A DNA stretch of 64,000 bases from the NCBI RefSeq assembly GCF_038502225.1, contig NC_091303.1:27788135-27852134 (forward strand), written 5' to 3'. Positions within the stretch are counted from its first letter, which is position 1. Each line of letters begins with the position of its first letter. Position numbers and translations under genes: made by a program. This DNA is from Cherax quadricarinatus. Taxonomy: Eukaryota; Arthropoda; Malacostraca; Decapoda; Parastacidae. The notes under the pieces were generated by a model that worked only from the letters and a program-made list of their open reading frames with translations, was not told the origin of the DNA and ran no database searches. Below, piece by piece: positions 1-11,782 of this stretch.

Positions 1-1505
1 ACTCTCTTAACTTCTCTCTTTTTCTCCATATACTCTTCCCTCCTTGCATCACTTCTACTTTGTAAAAACTTCTCATATGCTAACTTTTTCTCCCTTACTA
101 CTCTCTTTACATCATCATTCCACCAATCGCTCCTCTTCCCTCCCGCACCCACTTTCCTGTAACCACAAACTTCTGCTGAACACTCTAACACTACATTTTT
201 AAACCTACCCCATACCTCTTCGACCCCATTGCCTATGCTCTCATTAGCCCATCTATCCTCCAATAGCTGTTTATATCTTACCCTAACTGCCTCCTCTTTT
301 AGTTTGTAAACATTCACCTCTCTCTTCCCTGATGCTTCTATTCTCCTTGTATCCCATCTACCTTTTACTCTCAGTGTAGCTACAACTAGAAAGTGATCTG
401 ATATATCTGTGGCCCCTCTATAAACATGTACATCCTGAAGTCTACTCTACAGTCTTTTATCTACCAATACATAATCCAACAAACTGTCATTTCGCCCTAC
501 ATCATATCTTGCATACTTATTTATCCTCTTTTTCTTAAAATATGTATTACCTATAACTAAACCCCTTTCTATACAAAGTTCAATCAAAGGGCTCCCATTA
601 TCATTTACACCTGGCACCCCAAACCTACCTACCACACCCTCTCTAAAAGTTTCTCCTACTTTAGCATTCAGGTCCCCTACCACAATTACTCTCTCACTTG
701 GTTCAAAGGCTCCTATACATTCACTTAACATCTCCCAAAATCTCTCTCTCTCCTCTACATTCCTCTCTTCTCCAGGTGCATACACGCTTATTATGACCCA
801 CTTCTCGCATCCAACCTTTACTTTAATCCACATAATTCTTGAATTTACACATTCATATTCTCTTTTCTCCTTCCATAACTGATCATTCAACATTACTGCT
901 ACCCCTTCCTTTGCTCTAACTCTCTCAGATACTCCAGATTTAATCCCATTTATTTCCCCCCACTGAAACTCCCTACCCCCTTCAGCTTTGTTTCGCTTAG
1001 GGCCAGGACATCCAACTTCTTTTCATTCATAACATCAGCAATCATCTGTTTCTTGTCATCCGCACTACATCCACGCACATTTAAGCATCCCAGTTTTATA
1101 AAGTTTTTCTTCTTCTCTTTTTTAGTAAATGTCTACAGGAGAAGGGGTTACTAGCCCATTGCTCCCGGCATTTTAGTCGCCTCATACGACACGCATGGCT
1201 TACGGAGGAAAGATTCTTTTCCACTTCCCCATGGACAATAGAAGAAATAAAGAAGAACAAGAGCTATGTAGAAAAAGGAGAAAAACCTAGATGTATGTAT
1301 ATATATATGCATGTGCGTGTCTGTGAAGTGTGACCAAAGTGTAAGTAGGAGTAGCAAGATATCCCTGTTATCTAGCGTGTTTATGAGACAGAAAAAGAAA
1401 CCAGCAATCCTACCATCATGCAAAACAGTTACAGGTTTCTGTTTCACAGTCATCTGGCAGGATGGTAGTACTTCCCTGGGTGGTTGCTGTCTACCAACCT
1501 ACTAC
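1..1505 (-). mobile_element. LINE A1, 5' portion (endonuclease region, broken), cut by window edge
   Basis: On the minus strand this holds the 5' untranslated region (about 1505-1110) followed by the start of the endonuclease-RT frame. It is almost identical to 49451-50965. Visible endonuclease motifs are ISVYAPG, VVGDLNAKVG and NTYF. The frame is broken by a one-base loss near 970, a stop in the VDKRLLSR region near 447 and a three-base loss near 486. The rest of the element would lie left of position 1. The 5' end carries the hairpin described in the findings. Confidence 0.85.
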
Positions 1506-1962
1506 TCAATTAATATGTTGCTTTACCTCAAATTGTGTAATTATCAGTGAGTGTTAAGCTAGGCAGTGATACAAAGGAGACAATGATGATCATTACATTG
1601 GACAGCAAGAAAGACATTTTAATAATTATTATATTCCCTGGGCACTGTTAAACCCTTAAGTCATACAATGCTTGGAGTATAGGAGGAAATTAGATTATAT
1701 TAAAAGGGAGAGTAGCTCTAATTCCTTGGACTAACCATTTTTCTGCACTATCACTGAGTGTTCACATATCATCAATCTACACAGTATAACATGAAGCACA
1801 GCAATAAGCTATTATCAGAAAGAACAGTCAATGTATTTGAAGTTACAGAGAGAATTAGGATATTGGATAAAGGAAAAAAAAACATACTTCAAGCATTTTC
1901 CTGATATAAGTTTCAGCTTTTCTTGCAGCAAAAGACTGTGGTATTTACAAAGTAATTTACAT
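1506..1962. other. AT-rich sequence, no gene seen
   Basis: This is presumably intronic or flanking sequence of the formin gene. No exon with splice sites and no recognisable repeat was found. Short open frames here have no protein-like composition. Confidence 0.5.
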
Positions 1963-2085
1963 GAGCATTTTTTTTTTTTTAACACCGAGGCAGCGTGACC
2001 CAAAAAAGAAAGAAAAAGCTTTCATCATTCAACGCTTTCACCATCACTCATACATAATCACTGTCTTTGCAGAGGCACATTTAAA
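1963..2085 (-). mobile_element. LINE A2 3'-end fragment
   Basis: A poly-T tract is followed by the complement of the conserved LINE A tail (gaggcagcgtgaccca with mutations) and its 3' untranslated region. It is strongly 5'-truncated and encodes nothing. Confidence 0.7.
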
Positions 2086-2087
2086 GT

Positions 2088-3241
2088 GCCCTAGAGCAAT
2101 AAAATGCCTATACGGTACACTCATTACTTACCTTAAAATATTTTTAGTCTTAATGTTGGGTGAGAGGTGAATAAACGATATAAAAATGAATGACAGAGAG
2201 AGAGAGAGAGAGAGAGAATGAGTAAATGAGAGAGGAAAGTTGCAGAGGATGTAAACAAACAGATGGCATCTGGCTTTCGTTGATACACGCTCATCTACAC
2301 CTAACATCTCATATTGATGTTAATTTATTCTACTGTGGGGTGTATTTATCAAGTTTATATGTTACACTGCATGTTTATCATATAATTCTGAAAAAATATC
2401 ATAGATGGATTAATGAAAATGTTTATATTAGTGTAATATACAACATTTAATGTGCCTTAGAGTGATTTTTATTGTGTATTATTATTATCATTATTAATAT
2501 GGCATTCTCAAGACTAATAAGACACTCTTAGTGATTTTAATGTGTACCTGCTTGCCAGCACAGTTTGTAAGTTCATTTAGCTACATGTACACATAAGTAT
2601 TATTAACTGAAGGAAGGCGGGGTAGGGGTCGGCCTAGGAAAGGTTGGAGGGAGGGGGTAAAGGAGGTTTTGTGTGCGAGGGGCTTGGACTTCCAGCAGGC
2701 ATGCGTGAGCGTGTTTGATAGGAGTGAATGGAGACAAATGGTTTTTAATACTTGACGTGCTGTTGGAGTGTGAGCAAAGTAACATTTATGAAGGGGTTCA
2801 GGGAAACCGGCAGGCCGGACTTGAGTCCTGGAGATGGGAAGTACAGTGCCTGCACTCTGAAGGAGGGGTGTTCATGTTGCAGTTTAAAAACTGTAGTGTA
2901 AAGCACCCTTCTGGCAAGACAGTGATGGAGTGAATGATGGTGAAAGTTTTTCTTTTTTGGGCCACCCTGCCTTGGTGGGAATCAGCCAGTGTGATAATAA
3001 AAAAAAAAAAAATAAATAAATATGAAACATGAAATAACTTTAAAACACTTAAAATTTTGGAAAGCTTCCAGACATAATGGAGAGAAGCGGTGCTCATGGA
3101 GCTCACAGAGAATGTAAACAAACCAGGTGGGGTGCGGTGACCGTATTAGAAAGTCAGGTGGAGGGGGCCGTATAGCGAGTTTTGGTCATAATTTGAAATC
3201 TCCATATTAGCGGAACGCTGTAAAGCGGGGCTCTACTGTAC
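2088..3241. mobile_element. Remains of a TA-type DNA transposon, interrupted by a LINE A1 3' end
   Basis: Sequence 2090-2240 repeats 27955-28100 (tcattacttaccttaaaata and a GA run). The right end, 3180-3241, has agcggggctctactgta, like the CAGTRGRGCCCC ends of the Tigger-like families here. LINE A1 sequence 2606-3016 splits it. No transposase reading frame remains, and the left terminus was not located. Confidence 0.45.
2606..3016 (+). mobile_element. LINE A1 3' end (5'-truncated)
   Basis: It begins inside the C-terminal codons (GRGRPRKGW block at nucleotide level). It includes the stop region, the 3' untranslated region and the tail hairpin ccaccctgccttggtgg, and ends in an A-rich tail. This is a typical short target-primed insertion. 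Confidence 0.85.
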
Positions 3242-3279
3242 ATAACCTAACAAACTACTTTCATTACATGCTATATCAT

Positions 3280-4522
3280 TTTTTTTTTTTTTTTTCAACA
3301 AGTTGGTCGTCTCCCACCGAGGCAGGGTGACCCAAAAAAAGAAAGAAAATCCCCAAAAAGAAAATACTTTCATCATCATTCAACACTTTCACCACACTCG
3401 CACATTATCACTGTTTTTGCAGAGGTGCTCAGAATACAACAGTCCAGAAGCATACACATATAAAGATACACAACATATCCCTCCAAACTGCCAATATCCC
3501 AAACCCCTCCTTTAAAGTGTAGGCATTGTACTTCCCAATTCCAGGACTCAAGTCCGACTATATGAAAATAACCGGTTTCCCTGAATCCCTTCACTAAATA
3601 TTACCCTGCTCACACTCCAACAGATCGTCAGGTCCCAAGTACCATTCGTCTCCATTCACTCCTATTTAACACGCTCATGCACGCTTGCTGGAAGTCCAAG
3701 CCCCTCGCCCACAAAACCTCCTTTACCCCCTCTTTCCAACCCTTTCGAGGACGACCCCTACCCCTCTTTCCTTCCCCTATAGATTTATATGCTTTCCATG
3801 TCATTCTACTTTGATCCATTCTCTCTAAATGACCAAACCACCTCAACAACCCCTCTTCTGCCCTCTGACTAATGCTTTTATTAACTCCACACCTTCTCCT
3901 AATTTCCACACTCCGAATTTTCTGCATAATATTTACACCACACATTGCCCTTAGACAGGACATCTCCACTGCCTCCAACCGTCTCCTCGCTGCTGCATTA
4001 CCACCCAAGCTTCTCATCCATATAAGAGTGTTGGTACTACTATACTTTCATACATTCCCTTCTTTGCCTCCATAGATAACGTTTTTTGACTCCACATATA
4101 CCTCAACGCACCAATCACCTTTTTTCCCTCATCAATTCTATGATTAACCTCATCCTTCATAAATCCATCCGCCGACACGTCAACTCTCAAGTATCTGAAA
4201 ACATTCACTTCTTCCATACTCCTCCTCCCCAATTTGATATCCAATTTTTCTTTATCTAAATCATTTGATACCCTCATCACCTTACTCTTTTCTATGTTCA
4301 CTTTCAACTTTCTACCTTTACACACATTCTCAAACTCATCCACTAACCTTTGCAATTTTTCTTTAGAATCTCCCATAAGCACAGTATCATCAGCAAAAAG
4401 TAACTGTGTCAATTCCCATTTTGAATTTGATTCCCCATAATTTAATCCTACCCCTCTCCCGAACACCCTAGCATTTACTTCTTTTACAACCCCATCTATA
4501 AATATATTAAACAACCATGGTG
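3280..4522 (-). mobile_element. LINE A2, 5'-truncated, with 14-bp target duplication
   Basis: The copy is flanked by acatgctatatcat at 3266-3279 and again at 4523-4536, a perfect 14-bp duplication proving insertion by target-primed reverse transcription. It holds the second half of the reverse transcriptase (SPWLFNIFIDG, FADDTVLMGD) and the C-terminal domain with GRGRPRKGW. A frame change lies near 4015. It is closely related to the nearly intact copy at 40798-44320. Confidence 0.93.
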
Positions 4523-4705
4523 ACATGCTATATCATACCTTGTATTATATACTGTTAATTATTGAGTTCTATCTGCAGATCATCACATGATTTCTCATTA
4601 ATCAGAGACATGCCAGTGAAATCCTTATTTTTTTGTGTGTGCAATCCGAGTGGCAAGTATTGTGATCCCCAAATAAATGAGGTGCAATTGTAATAATACT
4701 ATTTT

Positions 4706-5920
4706 TTTATTAATACATCAGCCATTTACCACTGAGGCAGGGTGACCCAAAAAAGAAGAAACACTTTCATCAGCATTCACTCCATCAATGTCGTGCCAGA
4801 GGTCTGTCTACAGTAGTTAAAAAACTGCAACATATCAACACCCCTCCTTCATAAATGTTTCTTTGCTCACACTCCAACAACATGTCAAGTCAGAAAACCA
4901 CTCATCTCCACTTGCTCCTATCTAACATACTCACCCACGCTTGCTGGAAGTCTAAGACCCTTGTACACAAAACCTCCTTTAACCCCTCCTTCTAACCTTT
5001 CCTAGGATGACCCCTAACCCAGATTTCTTCTGCTACACATTTATATGCCCTCCAAATCATTCTATTTTGTTCCATCCTCTCTAAATGTCTGATTCACCTC
5101 AACAACCCTTCCTCTGCCCTCTCGATAATACCTTAAGAGTGGAACAGTCTACCTAGTTGGGTTATTGAGGCTGGGACTTTGGGTAGTTTCAAATCTAGGT
5201 TGGATAAGTACATGAGTGGGATGGGTTGGATTTGAGTGGGACTTTCTGCTTATTTCTTGGGTGGCATTGAAAATTGGGTAGGGCAAATGTTTTGTTAGTG
5301 GGATGAATTGTAAAGGACCTGCCTAGTATGGGCCAGCAGGCCTCCTGCAGTGTTCCTCCTTTCTTATGTTCTTATGTTCTTATGAAATCCAGCACCTCCT
5401 CCTAATCTCCAAGCTACGGATTCCCTGCATTACATTCACACTGCACATTGCCCTTGGACATATCTCCGCTGCCTAAAGACTTCTTGTTGCAATATTCAAC
5501 ACCCATGCTTCACACCCATATAAGAGTGTTGGTACCACTGTACTCTCATACATTCCCTCTTTTCTTCCATGTAGAGCATTCTTTATCTCCACAGACTCCT
5601 CAGTGCTCCATTCACCTTTTTCTCTTCATCAATTTTATGATTCACCTCATCTTTCACAGACTCATCTGCTGACAAGTCCACTCCCAAATACCTGAATACA
5701 TTTACTTCCTCCATACTCACTCCCTCCCTCCCTCCAATCTGATATCCAGTCTTTCATTACTTAAATTATTTGTTATCCTCATCACCTTGCTCTTTCCTAT
5801 GTTCATTTTTAATTTTCTTCTTTTACATACCTTTCACCAGCCTCTGCAACTTATCTTCAGAATCTCCCAAAAGCAATGTCATCAGCAAAAAGCAACTGTG
5901 ACAACTCCCATTAATGAACC
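4706..5920 (-). mobile_element. Old LINE A copy, degenerate and interrupted
   Basis: A LINE A tail complement at 4715-4760 is followed by decayed C-terminal and RT sequence with many stops. It is more diverged than its neighbours, so it is an older insertion. A piece of another LINE (5141-5383) is inserted in it. The younger A1 copy (5921-6956) starts at its 5' limit. Confidence 0.75.
5141..5383 (+). mobile_element. 3' end of a CR1-group-like LINE with an 8-bp repeated tail
   Basis: One frame reads WNSLPSWVIEAGTLGSFKSR then LDKYMSGMGWI and a stop, the typical C-terminus of CR1-group reverse transcriptases. The 3' untranslated region ends in tandem gttcttat units, the short-repeat tail expected for such LINEs. 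The same 3' sequence reappears inside both arms of the hairpin element at 31366-32118. No clear target duplication was identified. Confidence 0.8.
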
Positions 5921-6956
5921 ATAATTTTTTTTTTTTTTTTTTATTATCACACCGGCCGATTCCCACCAAGGCAGGGTGGCCCGAAAAAGAAAAACTTTCA
6001 CCATCATTCACTCCATCACTGTCTTGCCAGAAGGGTGCTTTACACTACAGTTTTTAAACTGCAACATTAACACCCCTCCTTCAGAGTGCAGGCACTGTAC
6101 TTCCCATCTCCAGAACTCAAGTCCGGCCTGCCGGTTTCCCTGAATCCCTTCATAAATGTTACTTTGCTCACACTCCAACAGCACGTCAAGTATTAAAAAC
6201 CATTTGTCTCCATTCACTCCTATCAAACACGCTCACGCATGCCTGCTGGAAGTCCAAGCCCCTCGCACACAAAACCTCCTTTACCCCCTCCCTCCAACCC
6301 TTCCTAGGCCGACCCCTACCCCGCCTTCCTTCCACTACAGACTGATACACTCTTGAAGTCATTCTGTTTCGCTCCATTCTCTCTACATGTCCGAACCACC
6401 TCAACAACCCTTCCTCAGCCCTCTGGACAACAGTTTTGGTAATCCCGCACCTCCTCCTAACTTCCAAACTACTAATTCTCTGCATTATATTCACACCACA
6501 CATTGCCCTCAGACATGACATCTCCACTGCCTCCAGCCTTCTCCTCGCTGCAACATTCATCACCCACGCTTCACACCCATATAAGAGCGTTGGTAAAACT
6601 ATACTCTCATACATTCCCCTCTTTGCCTCCAAGGACAAAGTTCTTTGTCTCCACAGACTCCTAAGTGCACCACTCACTCTTTTTCCCTCATCAATTCTAT
6701 GATTCACCTCATCTTTCATAGACCCATCCGCTGACACGTCCACTCCCAAATATCTGAATACGTTCACCTCCTCCATACTCTCTCCCTCCAATCTGATATT
6801 CAATCTTTCATCACCTAATCTTTTTGTTATCCTCATAACCTTACTCTTTCCTGTATTCACCTTTAATTTTCTTCTTTTGCACACCCTACCAAATTCATCC
6901 ACCAATCTCTGCAACTTCTCTTCAGAATCTCCCAAGAGCACAGTGTCATCAGCAAA
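5921..6956 (-). mobile_element. LINE A1, 5'-truncated, beside the FH1 splice donor
   Basis: The copy has a poly-T/ttattatcac tail, tail hairpin, 3' untranslated region and an open 259-codon remnant (6186-6965). The remnant starts at FADDTVLLGDSEEKL and runs through the C-terminal GRGRPRKGW domain to the natural stop. The match to the family ends at about 6956, some 30 bp from the donor of formin exon j (6986/6985). The open frame and high similarity to other A1 copies suggest it is young. No target duplication could be read. Confidence 0.88.
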
Positions 6957-6985
6957 TATTACCACAAACTAATGATGCTGCTCAC

Positions 6986-7281
6986 CTGGTTGGGTTTTAG
7001 AGCAACCCAGTTCAGTGTCGGTAACTTATATTTTGTATTGACTTTCTTTTTTATAGTCATGGAGTCGGGTGGAGCAGCTACATTCATTCCTGGCGCTGGA
7101 GGTGGTGGTCGTAATGCATTGTTCATTCCCATTGGTAATTTTGGGGGTGCAGGTGGTGTGCCACATCCAATAGGTGGTGGTGGTGGCGGAGGAGCAAAGG
7201 AAGTAGCAACACCTGGAGGTGGTGGTGGTGGTGGTGGAGGAGCAGGAGCCATAAATCCTGTGCCTGATCTTTCTGCACCAC
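6986..7281 (-). CDS. FMNL: FMNL/Frl formin, exon j (proline-rich FH1 and FH1-FH2 junction)
   Basis: The 296-bp exon has two runs (nine and seven prolines) and a shorter third (RPPPPAPG), typical of FH1, which recruits profilin-actin for filament elongation. After these comes [20 protein letters not shown] followed by NQ, the universal lead-in to FH2 of FMNL formins (family: [19 protein letters not shown]). The acceptor is tgcaacag and the donor gtgagc. FH2 itself is not in the window; its exons must lie to the left. A LINE A copy begins about 30 bp beyond the donor (see 5921-6956). The glycine-rich opposite-strand reading frame is only the shadow of this exon. Confidence 0.96.
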
Positions 7282-7605
7282 CTGTTGCAGAGATACTATA
7301 TTAAACTATGATGTTCACTATCAAGTGCTTCATGCACAAAGCAAGTGGTTTACGAAGACATTTCTGTAACAGGATTTTCATTTTAACCCTTCCCTCTGAG
7401 TGATATATTAATTCAACACCCCTGCTTGCACTGTAGCACATTTCATATATTATATATCACACAACTTTATAAAAGTTCTTTAAATTTTATGTAAAAAATA
7501 TTTATGTAGAAGTTAATTTCATTACAAAATGGTTCATGTGTCATTCATTCTACACCCAGCTAACATTTGTATCACTTTGAGGAGAACTTCTTATAAGTTA
7601 CTTAC

Positions 7606-7738
7606 CTGATTTGTCTGGATTTGATCTGGCCAAATTTTCCAGCTCTAAGATTTGTTTTTCTAACATGGATTGCCTTTGCCGTGACTCTTCACTTTTTTGA
7701 TTGACTTCTCGTCGAAGTGTCGACACTTCTTCTTGAAC
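7606..7738 (-). CDS. FMNL: FMNL/Frl formin, exon i (coiled coil, pre-FH1)
   Basis: The exon is 44 codons plus one base. It reads VQEEVSTLRREVNQKSEESR, then QRQSMLEKQILELENLARSN. It is a continuous amphipathic helix resembling the FMNL pre-FH1 segment with STLEKKIHELE. The acceptor is tttcaag and the donor is gtaagt. The last G joins GT of exon j to form Gly. Intron lengths to neighbours are short (226 and 324 bp), unlike the rest of the gene. Confidence 0.92.
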
Positions 7739-7964
7739 CTTGAAAATATATAAAAATATGATTCTACTGACTGGAACCTGTAATTGTATTAGTTTCTGGT
7801 TTTCTCTTATGTTTATTTTTCTTTAAATTCAAAGATCCCTAAATTAAATGTACACAATATTCAATAGTTACAGATAATTGCAAACTTAATATAAAAACCA
7901 CCAGCTTTATAAAGATTCATAGTATTTTGTATCAGAAATAACTTTGCAATGATATGCCACATAC

Positions 7965-8081
7965 CTGACAATGAATATTTTCCAATTCTTCCTTTTGTCT
8001 TCGCATTTCAACCAACTCGCCTTCTAACTCTACTAACTTAGCTAAAGATTCTGCTTCCATTTCTGACATTCTTTCTGCCAT
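7965..8081 (-). CDS. FMNL: FMNL/Frl formin, exon h (coiled coil)
   Basis: This is another 39-codon, phase-0 exon: MAERMSEMEAESLAKLVELE, then GELVEMRRQKEELENIHCQ. The composition (Glu, Leu, Met, Lys, no Pro or Gly except one) and the heptad spacing show a coiled coil. Position and phase match the coiled coil between FH3 and FH1 in FMNL proteins. The sequence itself is poorly conserved, so the assignment rests on context. The acceptor is cttcag and the donor gtatgt. Confidence 0.9.
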
Positions 8082-8625
8082 CTGAAGTTGGTAAAATAAT
8101 TATAATAAGTATGAAATATTAATCTTGACATTCTATAAGCTCAAATTTGGAACAACTTTCAATTTTTTTACCCCTTCTGAAAAAAATTATGTATGATTAA
8201 AGAACTTTTAATAATATGTACACAAATTCTTTTCACATCAAGAACATTTTACAAATTAAAAATAGTGCACACCCCTTTCAAAAGAAATTATTTATACAAC
8301 TTAATTCCTGGTTGACTTAGATGCTGGATACTTACATCATTACATCCTCTTGCAAGTACATATATATTTTAAACAGTAGTAGTCTAAAAGACAATGAAAA
8401 AATCAACACATCTATCAAGTTACGAAGAGCCTCAAGCACATTACACAATCCCTTCTGAACCACTTATCTCCAGATTCCTCAACTCACTTATAAATTTCTG
8501 TATTTTTACTCTTCTACAGCATTCACTATTTCTTTAAATTTTAAGCCCCTCCAAATATTTTTTGTCAATCAATCAAAATTGTAATTATATACTCTACAGT
8601 TATTTAGCTATCCATGTCAAACAAA

Positions 8626-8790
8626 CATTTTTTTTTTTTAACATGATGGTTGTCTCTCACTGAGGCAGGGTGACCCAAAAAAAAGAAAGAAACATTTTCA
8701 TCATCATTCAACACTTTCACCATCACTCACACATAATTGCTGTCTTGGCAGAGGCATTCAGATATGACAGTTCAGATATCACTCCAATCA
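8626..8790 (-). mobile_element. LINE A2 3'-end fragment in formin intron g-h
   Basis: Poly-T is followed by the complement of the LINE A2 tail (ctgaggcagggtgaccca) and about 100 bp of 3' untranslated region. It is 5'-truncated and non-coding. The remainder of this intron (8082-8625 and 8791-9073) shows nothing recognisable. Confidence 0.75.
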
Positions 8791-9073
8791 GCCAATATCA
8801 AACAAACATCTCCCATTTAAATAAGATACCAGATATTTTGAGCAGGAATCCAGACATCTTATTAATAAAATAAGATACAAATTCTTTTGAACAAGTATCC
8901 TACATATGCTTGTAACAAAATAAAAATCTTCAAGTAAACCCAGATGTACTCGAGTTAATCTACTGAGGACATACTCTTGAGTTACCTCTCACAGAATGGA
9001 TATAGGGTGTAAATAAACTAGTTATTTTATCAACAAAACCAAAATTTAAATCTTGAAATTAACTAAGACATAC

Positions 9074-9190
9074 ATGCGCTAACTCATCTTCCAATTCAGC
9101 CACCCTTTCTAATGCTGCCGTTTTAGTTTCGCTGTCCTCCATGAGTGCTGCAACATCAAACACGTTGTCAAGATAGGCAGAAATCTGAAT
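9074..9190 (-). CDS. FMNL: FMNL/Frl formin, exon g (linker / start of coiled coil)
   Basis: This is a 39-codon, phase-0 exon. It reads [20 protein letters not shown] followed by [19 protein letters not shown], matching the FMNL segment [20 protein letters not shown]. The second half has the heptad-like Leu/Glu pattern of the coiled coil that precedes FH1. The acceptor is tttttcag and the donor gtatgt. Intron g-h is 991 bp and has only a LINE A 3' end in it. Confidence 0.95.
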
Positions 9191-9813
9191 CTGAAAAAAT
9201 AATAATTACATGTACAATAATGAATATATAAATAAACATTTGAAATAAAAATTGGAAGACAGTTGAACAATATGCAAAAGACCACAGTCAAGAAAACCAT
9301 CTTCACTGACAAATTAATTAAAAAATTATGAATGGCATATATCAACTTTGAATAGATCTAAAGACACACAATTCAGTTAAGAAAAGTGCATGAGAAATTA
9401 AGACTAAATATATTAAAAATGCCTTAGAGGGGCATACCTTCACAAAGAACCAAGAAAATATATAAAAAGAAAAGAATTTTTAGGCCAATCAAGAGAGCAG
9501 GTCACAACTGTTAAGAAACAAAAGGTGCCCAAATGATGCTTGAAAGTACTTCACAAACAAAGTGATATGTTGGAATACAATCAAAGCGGAGGTAGAATGT
9601 GTTACAACCAACAGGAACTTTAAACTTGTACAAAAATCTATATCATGAAAATGGGACAAAACCAGTAGTCTATGAGGTTAGAAGGTTTATACCTGTTAAA
9701 GGTTCCAGGATCCCTACCCAAATGGTTTAGCATTAGAACAGACCACCTAAACTGAAAAGGAAATACATACTGTATTACAGGAATAAAGCTATTAACCCTT
9801 TCCATGTCCCTTA

Positions 9814-10852
9814 TTTTTATTTATTAACACATTGGCCGATTCCCACCAAGGTAGGGTGGCCCAAAAAAGAAAAATTTTCACCATCATTCACTCCATCACT
9901 GTCTTGCCAGAGGGGTGCTTTACACTACAGTTACAAAACTGCAACATTAACACACCTCTTTCAGAGTGTAGACACTGTATTTCCCATCTCCAGGACTCAA
10001 GTCCGGCCTGCTAGTTTCCCTGAATCCCTTCATGAATGTTACTTTGCTCACACTCCCATAGCACGTCAAGTATTAAAAACCATTTCTCTCCATTCACTCC
10101 TATCAAATACGCTCATACACGCTTGCTGGAAGTCCAAGCCCCTCGCATACAAAACCCCCTTTACCCCCTCCCTCCAACCTTTCCTAGGACGACCCCTACC
10201 CCACCTTCCCACCACTACAGATTTATACACTCTCGAAATCATTCTGCTTTGTTGCATTCTCTCTACATGTCCGAACCACCTCAACAACCCCTCCTCTGCC
10301 CTCTGGATAATAGTTTTGGTAATCCCACACCTTCTCCTAATTTCTGAACTACGAATTCTCTGCATTACTTTCACACCACACATTGCCATCAGACATGACA
10401 TCTCCACTGCCTCCAGCCTTCTCCTCATTGCAACATTCATCACCCATGCTTCACTCCCATACAAGAGGGTTGGTACAACTACAGTCTCATTCATTCCCCT
10501 TTTTGCTTCCACGGACAAAGTTCTTTGTCTCCACAGACTCCTAAGTGCACCACTCACCCTTTTCCCCTCATCAATTCTGTGATTTACCTTATCCTTCATA
10601 GATCCATCTGCTGACACATCCACTCCTGAATATCTGAATACATTCACCTCCTCCATACTCTCTCCCTCCAATCTGATTTCCAGTCTTTCGTCACCTAATA
10701 TTTTTGTTATCCTCATAACCTTACTCTTTCCTATATTCACTTTTAATTTCTTCTTTTACATACCCTACCAAATTCATCTACCAACCTCTGCAACTTCTCT
10801 TCAGAATCTCCCAAAAGCACCGTGTCATCAGCAAAAAGCAATTGTGACAACT
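9814..10852 (-). mobile_element. LINE A1, 5'-truncated, in formin intron f-g
   Basis: It has the tail hairpin, 3' untranslated region and an open stretch (10066-10740) from the RT palm end (MEEVNVFRYSGVDVSADGSM) through the C-terminal domain. The preceding FADDT part is in another frame, so the copy is broken. The match ends near 10852. Confidence 0.85.
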
Positions 10853-11782
10853 CAACTCAACACTCAACACGCCTTTGTTTACATCAGAACAGCTGTGTTT
10901 TCCCGCTAATGGGTGAGTATGGGAGATTCCTCTCCAATTTTCTGTAGTAATTACACGTTATCTAGACTTGTACTGTGACAAATTAACTGAAGTGTTGTTG
11001 ATAGACATTGATGTGTATGGATAAATGTTTGTTTTCGCCTCTAAATGTTAAGGGAGGTACCTGATAGGGTTACTTGACCAGTAAAGACGCATGGACCAGT
11101 AAAGACGCATTTTTGGTAAAAATACTATAAAGAAAAACCTAAAAACGCAAACTGACTTCCGTTTGTAGGTTTTAAAAGCACTTTGTCCTGTCTTTAAGTC
11201 TTTATCATTTCAATAACAGATCTCAATTGATTGATGTTCTACATCACTTCCGTCGCAAATGCTTAGTTTTCAAGTTGCGACGGAAGTGATGTAGAACATC
11301 AATTAATTTACTACATATTTCCCCAGAAACACATAAGCCACATCAGAAAATCGTTGGTTGGGTGAAACTGAAAATTGTCCCTGCATTCTTTAATTCTCAT
11401 GTCCTTATCTATGGTGGTAGGCCATATATCATGCAAAATATAATGATTAGTTTAGTTATGAAAATGGTAATATAAATACCATTGTGCATTGTTCTTGGAC
11501 TCAGTATGATTTCTGTTTAAGTAAATTGGAGATCAAGGAGGATGAATTAGTAAAACATTCGTAGCCCAAATCACTAACCTAATCTATGGTAAAAGTTCTG
11601 TATATGACTCCTTTCTGGTAACGTTTTGAATTTTTAGATGCGCAGCCAGAGGAAAGGGGGCTACAAGGGCCATATCCCCCAATTGACAGAAAAAAAAAAT
11701 TTAATAATAATTAAAAAATTAATAATAATTGATAATGAAAAATTTGTATTTGCATGATTACAGACAGTGATACATCCTCATT
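10853..11782. other. Intronic sequence with a tandem duplication and a 29-bp perfect hairpin
   Basis: No gene seen. It contains two adjacent copies of gaccagtaaagacgcat (about 11078-11112) and a perfect inverted repeat (11230-11303). The last part, near 11640-11690, is probably the 5' flank or 5' untranslated region of the hAT element. A clear left terminus was not found. Confidence 0.5.
11230..11303. repeat. Perfect 29-bp inverted repeat, 16-nt loop
   Basis: Arms 11230-11258 and 11275-11303 are exact reverse complements (gatgttctacatcacttccg is part of the left arm). The loop is 11259-11274. It does not belong to any of the other repeat families seen here. It may be a small hairpin transposon relic or a mutation-produced palindrome. 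Confidence 0.9.

Noticed and set aside
1..6985. FH2 exons of the formin
   Set aside because: They were looked for to the left of exon j on the minus strand; only LINE and transposon sequence was found, so FH2 must lie outside the window.
6972..7304. Glycine-rich plus-strand open frame of 110 codons
   Set aside because: It is the complement of the proline-rich FH1 exon on the minus strand, which has splice sites and family similarity.
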